From Flavisolibacter sp. (GTDB lineage: Bacteria; Bacteroidota; Bacteroidia; Chitinophagales; Chitinophagaceae): DNA of 5,497 nt. Both the position numbers and the translations under genes were made by a program. The stretch's first letter is position 1; each line of letters opens with the position of its first letter. The stretch spans positions 1 to 5,497 of the forward strand of contig JAICTW010000228.1 of assembly GCA_025936195.1 (NCBI GenBank), written 5' to 3'. Below, piece after piece: positions 1 through 5,497 of this stretch. The notes below the pieces were generated by a model, which ran no database searches, was not told the origin of the DNA, and worked only from the letters and a program-made list of their open reading frames with translations.

Positions 1-1
1 C

Positions 2-433
2 GAAAAATCAGGAACCATCAACGAACCTATTGCAGAACATCCGGTAAAAAAAGGTTTGATGACCGTTTATAAAAAAGGAAAGGAAAGTATTACAGAATAT
101 GAAGTACTCGAAAACTTTAAACTGTATTCATGGATGCAGTTTCATATTCTTACCGGACGTACCCACCAGATACGTGTGCACATGAAACACCTTGGCCATC
201 CTATTGTTTGCGACGAATTGTATGGAGACGGAAAACCTGTTTTTATTTCTACCATTAAAAGAAAAAAATTTAACCTCGCAAAAAATGAAGAAGAGGAAAG
301 ACCTATTCTTTCACGGCTTGCCCTGCATGCTTTGCAACTAAAATTTAAATTGAACAATAAAACTTATGAGTTAGAAGCAGAATTACCAAAAGACTTAAAA
401 GCCTTACTTCAACAACTTCGCAAAAACAAATAA
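2..433 (+). CDS. RluA-family RNA pseudouridine synthase, C-terminal part (5' end outside window)
   Basis: Pseudouridine synthases of this family isomerise specific uridines in rRNA or tRNA in the cytoplasm. The frame is open from base 2, giving 143 visible residues and a TAA stop at 431-433. The visible part contains the family's conserved TGRTHQIRVH block (visible residues 51-60), followed by LGHPIVCDELYG and, near the C-terminus, SRLALHALQLKF, all typical of the RluA/RluC/RluD catalytic fold. The catalytic aspartate motif (HRLDxxTSG) must lie before the window, so activity cannot be judged here. The TTG at 56 and ATG at 59 are internal: the in-frame residues before them (SGTINEPIAEHPVKKG) are also family-like, so neither is the start. 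The gene converges on cysN and is functionally unrelated to the sulfur genes. The exact RNA target, and hence an rlu letter, cannot be assigned from this fragment. Confidence 0.95.
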   Translation, partial: EKSGTINEPIAEHPVKKGLMTVYKKGKESITEYEVLENFKLYSWMQFHILTGRTHQIRVHMKHLGHPIVCDELYGDGKPVFISTIKRKKFNLAKNEEEERPILSRLALHALQLKFKLNNKTYELEAELPKDLKALLQQLRKNK

Positions 434-454
434 GTCCCGCAATTGCAGGACTTA
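419..454 (-). terminator. Intrinsic terminator of cysN, overlapping the 3' end of the pseudouridine synthase gene
   Basis: Bases 431-454 form a near-perfect 24-base palindrome: TAAGTCC (431-437) pairs with GGACTTA (448-454), with one C/A mismatch at 438/447 and a self-complementary GCAATTGC core (439-446). Read on the minus strand, the stem is followed by TTTGTTTTTGC (430-420), a U-tract that fits a Rho-independent terminator about 20 bases after the cysN stop. On the plus strand no U-tract follows (ACAAAGATGC), so termination of the left gene by the same hairpin would be weaker. The left arm includes the TAA stop of the pseudouridine synthase gene. Confidence 0.8.
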
Positions 455-475
455 CAAAGATGCAAGAAAATATTC

Positions 476-1726
476 TCAGAATTTTTCAATGAAACCAACA
501 GCCACCGTATTGTTAGTGAATTCATCAATCAAAATAAATGCACCGTTTCCTGGATTGTCTTTGTACAGGTCAGCGAAAATTGGCTTTGCCGTTTTGACCG
601 CCACTCTTCCAATATCATTTAATTTGAATTGAGCAGCATTTGTCATTTCTTCCATAGTATGAATATCGAGCTTGCTTTGCAAAGCAGTGATCTTTGCTTT
701 CACCAGGTTCACTCCATGCTGAAGCAAAAAAGTTTTGTTGCTTGTCAAAGGCTGCTCATCCATCCATGAAATGGTGGCAACAAAAGCATTAGTCTGTGCA
801 TGAAAAGAATCAACTGGAACAATCATATTACCGCGGCTGATATCAATATCGTCCTGCAATTCCACCGTTATGCTTTCTCCTGACCTGGCCGATTCCACTT
901 CATTTTGTGCGTGATAAATTTTTGAGATCTTAGTTGTTCTCAGGGAAGGGAGCACCAATACTACTTCACCTTTTTTCAATTGGCCGCTCACTAATTTGCC
1001 AGCATAACCTCTGAAATCGTGATGCTGGTCAGAATGCGGACGAATGACAAACTGCACAGGGAACCGTGCAGGCAATGCATCATCTTTTTTATGTACCGGC
1101 AGATCTTCTAAGTATTCCAACAATGTAGGCCCGGAATACCATTTCATTTTCGTTGAAGGCTGAACCACATTGTCGCCGTATTTCGCTGCAATGGGAACAA
1201 AATCCAGATCGCCTTCATAACCAATCTTCTTCGCCAGCTCTTCTACTTCGGTTTTGATATTATTGAAAATTGTTTCATCAAATCCAGCTAAATCCATCTT
1301 GTTGACGCAAACAAAAACGGTTTCTATTTTCAGCAAGGAAGAAATGAACAAATGTCTTTTCGTTTGCTCGATCACTCCGTTCCTTGCATCAATCAAAACA
1401 ATAGAAGCTTCTGCATTGGAAGCACCGGTAATCATATTTCTCGTGTATTCAATATGACCCGGCGTATCGGCAATGATGTATTTTCTTTTGTCCGTAGAAA
1501 AATAAATATGCGCTACATCAATGGTAATGCCCTGCTCTCTCTCTGCTATCAGTCCATCCGTAAGCAAGGAGAGATCAACAAAATCCAAACCTTTTCGTTT
1601 GCTCGACACTTCCACTGCTTCCAGCTTATCCTTTGCAATGGATTTGGTATCGTAAAGAAGTCTTCCGATAAGCGTACTCTTTCCGTCATCTACACTACCT
1701 GCAGTAGCAATTCGTAAAATATCCAT
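476..1726 (-). CDS. cysN: Sulfate adenylyltransferase subunit 1 (ATP sulfurylase GTPase subunit)
   Basis: CysN is the regulatory GTPase of the CysD-CysN ATP sulfurylase. It couples GTP hydrolysis to formation of adenosine 5'-phosphosulfate from sulfate and ATP, the first step of cytoplasmic sulfate assimilation. The 416-residue protein starts with the canonical MDILRIATAGSVDDGKSTL. Visible G motifs are G1 GSVDDGKST (10-18), G2 GITID (66-70), G3 DTPGH (87-91) and G4 NKMD (142-145). The G5 position reads PIAAKYGDNV (178-187), with Ala where Ser is usual. After the G domain come EF-Tu-like beta-barrel domains II and III, ending FILIDEFTNNTVAVGFIEKF. The length is shorter than E. coli CysN (about 475) and there is no CysC (APS kinase) fusion. 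The ATG at 1726 is supported by the conserved N-terminus. The gene lies 36 bases after the receptor stop on the same strand and is probably cotranscribed with it. CysD is not adjacent. Confidence 0.96.
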   Translation of the reverse strand: MDILRIATAGSVDDGKSTLIGRLLYDTKSIAKDKLEAVEVSSKRKGLDFVDLSLLTDGLIAEREQGITIDVAHIYFSTDKRKYIIADTPGHIEYTRNMITGASNAEASIVLIDARNGVIEQTKRHLFISSLLKIETVFVCVNKMDLAGFDETIFNNIKTEVEELAKKIGYEGDLDFVPIAAKYGDNVVQPSTKMKWYSGPTLLEYLEDLPVHKKDDALPARFPVQFVIRPHSDQHHDFRGYAGKLVSGQLKKGEVVLVLPSLRTTKISKIYHAQNEVESARSGESITVELQDDIDISRGNMIVPVDSFHAQTNAFVATISWMDEQPLTSNKTFLLQHGVNLVKAKITALQSKLDIHTMEEMTNAAQFKLNDIGRVAVKTAKPIFADLYKDNPGNGAFILIDEFTNNTVAVGFIEKF

Positions 1727-1762
1727 GGTTCAAAAATACTTTTTAATTAAGAATGATTTTGT

Positions 1763-4747
1763 TTATCGTTTGTCATTTAATAATTCATCAACAGTTATGG
1801 CTACATAGTACAAAGCTCCAATGGTTGGTCCACCTGCATACTGAATATATCGCTTATTGAAAATATCGGCGCCGCCTGCTTTCAATCGAGATTTCAGCCT
1901 GGGGAAATGAAAAGTTACCTGTGCATCAAGAGTGCTGTACGAAGGAACGCCTCCTGTAACCAAAGGACTCTCCCATAAGAAGGATTGTTGCCATTTCCAA
2001 ACAACATTGAAACCGATATTCTTTACAATTTCCCTGTTCCCAAATGAAAGATTGGTTGCCCAGGCAGGCGTATTGAAACCGGTAACAAAAATGGCGCTTG
2101 TGTTTTTTGCTTTCATTTTGTTGTAATTGAGATTACCTGCAATAATGAATTTTTCAAAAAAATTGTAGGTAATGCCTAATGCGGCACCATAGTTATTGGA
2201 TTTGTTTTTGGCATTGGTGTAAACACGATAACGGTCTTGCCCTTTACTTCCCGCCGTCGTTGCTGTGGAATCGCGGTTGCGATCTAACATGGCCAGCACT
2301 GCTGCATCAGTTCCTACAGTTTCTCCATGAGGGACGAATACCTGTACCTGGCCAAGAAAACCATCATACTGATTGATGTAAGCATCAGCATCAATGACTA
2401 ATTTATTATCAGCTAAAACGCTTTTGTACCCAATTTCAAATGAATTGATTTTCTCTGGTCTTGCTTTGGGAAGGTTAGCAACCTGCAATAAACTTCTATT
2501 TGCCAATGCAGCAGAATCTGAATTACCTACAGCACTCACAACCGCATTAAAATTAACTACAGAAGTTTGCGTATAACTGTTTTCCAAATAACCTAAACCT
2601 TCGTCAATGTAAGAGAGACTACCAACACGTTTCACTCTTCCATTGTTTACATAAGATAATGCTTCGAACAATGCGGGAAAGCGATAGCCTTGCTGGTACG
2701 TAAATCTGAAATTATGCTTTTGATTGGCTGTGTAAACCGCAGCAATTCGCGGAGTGAGTTTCGCATTGAATTCAGGATTATAATCGAAACGAAGCGAACC
2801 AAATACTTTCAGCCGATCTTTAAAAAATGTTTTGGTTACTTGAGAGAACGCACCTACTTTTCTGTAGTAAACATCATCACCAAAACTTCCATCTTTCAAT
2901 GGTTTGTTGCGTTCCGCAATTGGTCGTGTGAAATCAACAAAATTATTTCCATCAGGAATGATCTGATAAATTCTTGCATCGCCGCCGATCAGCAAATTGA
3001 ATATTTTTATGTTGTTCGAAAGATCCCATTGTGCTTCGGTATGAAACATTCTGCTTTTTTGAATCAATGCAGCACCACCGGTAACTGGTGCATCAGGAAT
3101 GGAGCCGGATTTAATATCCCAATTATTAATGTTCCGAATCACATTCTTTAATGAATCGAATCTTGCTGTGCCAGGAACGGCACGACTTGCATCGGCTTGA
3201 TTTCTCGCATACTGATTGGCAGCAGCGAGATTTGCAGAAGTTAACCCGCCATTGGCAGCAGCATAAGCATTCAATGCATTTTTATATTTCGTTCCCCAAC
3301 TTGTTGCAGTTTTGTTATCACTTGCACCGCCGGTGTACAAGTCCATATTATCAGCAAGCGGTTTTACGTTGTAGGAATCACCGGTGTTTTCAAGAGATAC
3401 ATAACTTCTGATCACATAATTGGACCCTTTTAATTCGATATCATGATTTTGGACAATTACATTATCTAACTTCACCTTGTTTCCTCTTTGAAACACACCG
3501 TCCATTTTTCCAACACGATAAGTATAGGAGAGTTCTGCTTTTTCACCAATGCGGTAATGCAATGAACCATCAAATTTCAAATTGTCAACGTTAGGATCAA
3601 CCAATTCGTTTTCCCAGTATCCTGTTCTTGCCACACGAAGTGTTTGATTGTTCTTCCCATCAATGGTAAGTCCGCCAATAGAAACAGTATTGCTTCCTGC
3701 CAAAACATCATCACCATATTTGTTCCATCCGTCGAAAGCAACATTATTGGTACCATTTAATGATGGAAAATTGGGATTAGCAGTTTTTAAATTATTTGGA
3801 TTTTGATCGAGCCGTGTATTGGAAATCCAATCGGTTCCTTTCATGTAGCTCAGATTCAGTTTGAATGCAAACTTGTTGTGGAAAGCCTTTGCATACCGAA
3901 TGGCAGTTTCAATTAGTAATGAAGGCGAATGATCAATACCATCAACATGATTGATTCCTGTTTTTTGATAGACACTTAACCCTTGTGAAGTGAATGGATT
4001 TTTTGTGATGAGATTTGCCATTCCGTTAATGGCATTCATTCCATACAAAGCTGATGCAGCACCAGGAGTAATTTCTATGCTCTGAATGTCCAGTTCAGTA
4101 GGCCCGATGGCATTACCAAGCGGAACACCAAGAGTAGACGCCTGCATATCTACTCCATCAACCAATTGCATAAAACGGAAATTGTTTGGAATATTGAAGC
4201 CTCTTGTATTTGGAACCTTGAATGTCAGACTTGAAGTTGTCATCTGCACACCTTTTACATTTTCCAACGCGTCATAAAAACCTGGGGCAGGCGATTCTTT
4301 GATGGAACGAATATCTAATTTTTCGATCGCGACAGGAGATTTCAAAATATTTTCAGCAACACGTGATGCAGTAACAACAACTTCATTTCCTAAAACGGTT
4401 TGTGTTGCTAATGCTACCTGTACTTTCAAATTCAGACTTTTTATTTCAACCTCCTGCGGAGCAAAACCAATAGAAGTGAACAACAAAGTGAAAGGAAGTT
4501 TTTGTTTTGTCCTTAAAGTGAAAGCTCCATCATTCTTTGTTGTTGTTCCGGCAACTGTTCCTTTAATGCTGATGGCGACACCTGCTAAAGGTTCATGCTT
4601 TTCCTGACTGATCACAATACCTGATATTTCAATGACGTCTTGTGCGAATGATTTTGTTTGCAGCAAAGGCATTAGCAGAAGCAGGCTAATAAACCTGTTT
4701 AATTTTTTATGATTCAATTTCTGATTTTGTAGAATTCCCTTTCTCAT
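1763..4747 (-). CDS. TonB-dependent outer-membrane receptor with N-terminal carboxypeptidase-regulatory-like domain
   Basis: This is an outer-membrane, TonB-energised importer of 994 residues; the substrate is not identifiable from sequence. The N-terminus has a basic region (KLNHKKLNRF) and a hydrophobic stretch (about 20-31), with a likely signal peptidase I site after SFA (33-35). Residues about 39-115 form a CarboxypepD_reg-like domain (SGIVISQEKHEPLAGVAISI, then GTTTKNDGAFTL), followed by EVVVTASR (122-129), a TonB-box-like segment. The plug spans about 134-250, with LVDGVDMQ and ITPGAASALYGMNAINGMAN. The rest is a beta-barrel with alternating aromatic strands and LTPRIAAVY ... FRFTYQQGYRFPALFE, ending in DIFNKRY and ALYYVAITVDELLNDKR. 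An Ala/Asn-rich stretch (about residues 480-520) probably lies in an extracellular loop. No SusD-like partner is adjacent, so it is not a SusC/D pair. Its position between a TSUP transporter and cysN suggests a sulfur-containing ligand, which is inference only. Iron or cobalamin uptake remains possible. Confidence 0.93.
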   Translation of the reverse strand: MRKGILQNQKLNHKKLNRFISLLLLMPLLQTKSFAQDVIEISGIVISQEKHEPLAGVAISIKGTVAGTTTKNDGAFTLRTKQKLPFTLLFTSIGFAPQEVEIKSLNLKVQVALATQTVLGNEVVVTASRVAENILKSPVAIEKLDIRSIKESPAPGFYDALENVKGVQMTTSSLTFKVPNTRGFNIPNNFRFMQLVDGVDMQASTLGVPLGNAIGPTELDIQSIEITPGAASALYGMNAINGMANLITKNPFTSQGLSVYQKTGINHVDGIDHSPSLLIETAIRYAKAFHNKFAFKLNLSYMKGTDWISNTRLDQNPNNLKTANPNFPSLNGTNNVAFDGWNKYGDDVLAGSNTVSIGGLTIDGKNNQTLRVARTGYWENELVDPNVDNLKFDGSLHYRIGEKAELSYTYRVGKMDGVFQRGNKVKLDNVIVQNHDIELKGSNYVIRSYVSLENTGDSYNVKPLADNMDLYTGGASDNKTATSWGTKYKNALNAYAAANGGLTSANLAAANQYARNQADASRAVPGTARFDSLKNVIRNINNWDIKSGSIPDAPVTGGAALIQKSRMFHTEAQWDLSNNIKIFNLLIGGDARIYQIIPDGNNFVDFTRPIAERNKPLKDGSFGDDVYYRKVGAFSQVTKTFFKDRLKVFGSLRFDYNPEFNAKLTPRIAAVYTANQKHNFRFTYQQGYRFPALFEALSYVNNGRVKRVGSLSYIDEGLGYLENSYTQTSVVNFNAVVSAVGNSDSAALANRSLLQVANLPKARPEKINSFEIGYKSVLADNKLVIDADAYINQYDGFLGQVQVFVPHGETVGTDAAVLAMLDRNRDSTATTAGSKGQDRYRVYTNAKNKSNNYGAALGITYNFFEKFIIAGNLNYNKMKAKNTSAIFVTGFNTPAWATNLSFGNREIVKNIGFNVVWKWQQSFLWESPLVTGGVPSYSTLDAQVTFHFPRLKSRLKAGGADIFNKRYIQYAGGPTIGALYYVAITVDELLNDKR

Positions 4748-4776
4748 AATTATTGATTTACCTTTTGGCTTATGTA

Positions 4777-4807
4777 TTAATAGTCCACCAAATTTATAGA
4801 CTAATAA
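4777..4807. promoter_or_regulatory. Imperfect inverted repeat flanking the receptor -7 box (candidate operator)
   Basis: On the minus strand TTATTAGTC (4807-4799) and GACTATTAA (4785-4777) are inverted repeats matching at 8 of 9 positions. The 13-base spacer contains the -7 element TAAATTTG. Protein binding to such a dyad would cover the promoter, which is how a repressor site is often placed. The arms are AT-rich and the match could be chance. No regulator gene is present in the window to pair with it. Confidence 0.35.
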
Positions 4808-4819
4808 GTCTTAAAAAAA
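4789..4819 (-). promoter_or_regulatory. Bacteroidota-type promoter candidate for the receptor-cysN unit
   Basis: TAAATTTG (4796-4789 on the minus strand) matches the Bacteroidota -7 consensus TAnnTTTG exactly. A TTTT at 4819-4816, 19 bases upstream, matches three of four positions of the -33 TTTG element, and the 19-base spacing is within the known range. Transcription would start near 4782-4785, leaving a leader of about 35-38 bases before the receptor ATG at 4747. The leader is A-rich (AAAAGGTAAATC) with no well-spaced Shine-Dalgarno sequence, as is common in this phylum. Confidence 0.55.
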
Positions 4820-4837
4820 TCTCGTGTTAACCGAGAT
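4813..4837 (-). terminator. Candidate intrinsic terminator after the TSUP transporter gene
   Basis: Read on the minus strand, ATCTCG (4837-4832) pairs perfectly with CGAGAT (4824-4819) around a 7-base loop, followed by six T residues (4818-4813). It lies about 30 bases after the transporter stop. The 6-bp stem is only moderately stable, so readthrough into the receptor gene is possible. Its T-tract coincides with the candidate -33 element of the next promoter. Confidence 0.6.
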
Positions 4838-4867
4838 ATGTACTCGTTCATAAATGATCCAATATTA

Positions 4868-5497
4868 TTATGGCAGCATTTGTTTAACTGAATTCCAAAA
4901 AGTAGTGCAACTGGTTAAAATAACCAGAAGTCCAACTGCAATAAACATCGTTTTCATCGGCACTTTTCCTACAAGTCTTGCAGCAATGGGTGCAGCAATT
5001 AGTCCGCCCACAACAAGACCTATCACATCCATTATTGGAATACTTTTCAACAGAATAAAAAATGTGATGGAGCTAACAAATACAACAAAGAATTCAGCCA
5101 GGCAAACAGAACCAATCACATAACGTGGCGTTCTTCGCTTTGACAATAATGTACTTGTTACCAGGGTTCCCCAACCACCACCAGCAAATGAATCCATAAA
5201 GCCACCGGCTGAAGCAAGCCAACCTACTCTTTTTACTTTTGAAGTGTACTGGGACTTTGAAAATGCTTTTCGCATGATAAAATACCCAAGGTAAAGTGTG
5301 TATAAAGAGAGCGGCAGATGTACATAAGAAGAATACTTCTGTGCAAAAAACGCCAATGATGCTCCAACAACTGCACCGATAATACCAGGCACTACTATTG
5401 CGCCAAATAATTTTTTATTGATGTTCCCAAAACGATGATGGCTATAACCGGAAACACCACTCGAAAAAACTCTTGCCGAGTGCACACGGCTGCTGAC
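4868..5497 (-). CDS. TSUP (TauE/SafE-type) membrane transporter, N-terminus outside window
   Basis: TSUP proteins are inner-membrane transporters linked to sulfite, sulfonate, sulfoacetate or sulfate movement. The frame is open to the window edge, giving 209 visible residues with the TAA stop at 4868-4870. Hydrophobic segments lie roughly at visible residues 30-51, 59-76, 92-118, 129-150, 153-172 and 179-197. Family hallmarks include SARVFSSGVSGYSHHRFGN (7-25), the start of which matches the first-repeat end, the glycine-rich GGFMDSFAGGGWGTLV (98-113), and SVCLAEFF (130-137), the second-repeat counterpart. A GTG at 5485 could be read as a start, but it lies inside a conserved block and the family normally has about 35-50 more residues before it, including the first transmembrane helix. 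The gene runs in the same direction as the receptor and cysN, 120 bases upstream. That context favours sulfate uptake or sulfite export, but direction and substrate are not determined. Confidence 0.92.
   Translation of the reverse strand, partial: VSSRVHSARVFSSGVSGYSHHRFGNINKKLFGAIVVPGIIGAVVGASLAFFAQKYSSYVHLPLSLYTLYLGYFIMRKAFSKSQYTSKVKRVGWLASAGGFMDSFAGGGWGTLVTSTLLSKRRTPRYVIGSVCLAEFFVVFVSSITFFILLKSIPIMDVIGLVVGGLIAAPIAARLVGKVPMKTMFIAVGLLVILTSCTTFWNSVKQMLP

Noticed and set aside
56..61. TTG/ATG as the start of the pseudouridine synthase gene
   Set aside because: In-frame codons from base 2 encode family-like sequence, and the catalytic aspartate motif must lie further upstream, so these are internal codons.
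142..357. Minus-strand open frame of 71 codons inside the pseudouridine synthase gene
   Set aside because: It lies opposite the conserved TGRTHQIRVH region of the real gene and has no family-like features.
2690..3151. Open plus-strand frame of 153 codons opposite the receptor gene
   Set aside because: It is antisense to a clearly conserved receptor region, its translation shows no recognisable domain, and it has no promoter or ribosome-binding context. The same holds for the shorter plus-strand frames opposite cysN, the receptor and the transporter.
1763..4747. SusC-type glycan importer
   Set aside because: There is no SusD-like lipoprotein gene on either side, and no glycoside hydrolase or other polysaccharide-utilisation gene is present in the window.
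4748..4867. Riboswitch (cobalamin or SAM type) before the receptor gene
   Set aside because: The gap is only 120 bases, the likely leader is under 40 bases, and no B12-box or SAM-riboswitch core is visible. Only the terminator hairpin and the promoter-associated dyad are seen.
5483..5485. GTG as the start codon of the TSUP transporter
   Set aside because: The frame stays open to the window edge, and the residues around the GTG belong to a conserved internal block of the family. The true start lies beyond 5497.

Overview
The window looks like a stretch of an AT-leaning Bacteroidota chromosome, probably from the Chitinophagaceae or a close relative. This rests on three things: a 994-residue TonB-dependent receptor with an N-terminal carboxypeptidase-regulatory-like domain, a short (416-residue) CysN without a fused APS kinase, and a promoter candidate of the Bacteroidota type (TTTG / TAnnTTTG) with no clear Shine-Dalgarno sequences. 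The genus is not resolvable from the sequence alone.

Layout from left to right. Positions 2-433 (+) hold the C-terminal half of an RluA-family RNA pseudouridine synthase, cut by the window edge. It converges on cysN (476-1726, -), the GTPase subunit of ATP sulfurylase. The 42-base gap between them carries a strong hairpin whose U-tract, read on the minus strand, lies inside the end of the pseudouridine synthase gene. Upstream of cysN by 36 bases, on the same strand, is a large TonB-dependent outer-membrane receptor (1763-4747, -). A 120-base intergenic region (4748-4867) separates the receptor from a TSUP (TauE/SafE-type) membrane transporter (4868-5497, -), whose N-terminus lies beyond the right edge. 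That gap holds a modest intrinsic terminator for the transporter gene, a Bacteroidota-type promoter candidate for the receptor, and an imperfect dyad flanking its -7 box.

The three minus-strand genes make a plausible inorganic or organic sulfur acquisition locus: an outer-membrane receptor, an inner-membrane anion transporter of a family linked to sulfate, sulfite and sulfonates, and the activating GTPase of sulfate assimilation. The receptor and cysN probably share a transcript that ends at the hairpin before the pseudouridine synthase gene. The unusual point is that cysD, the obligate partner usually found directly before cysN, is not there; the receptor takes its place. No RNA genes, mobile elements, CRISPR arrays or phage genes are visible, and no undescribed molecular system is evident. 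The points of interest are the gene order, the receptor's unknown substrate and the compact regulatory region.
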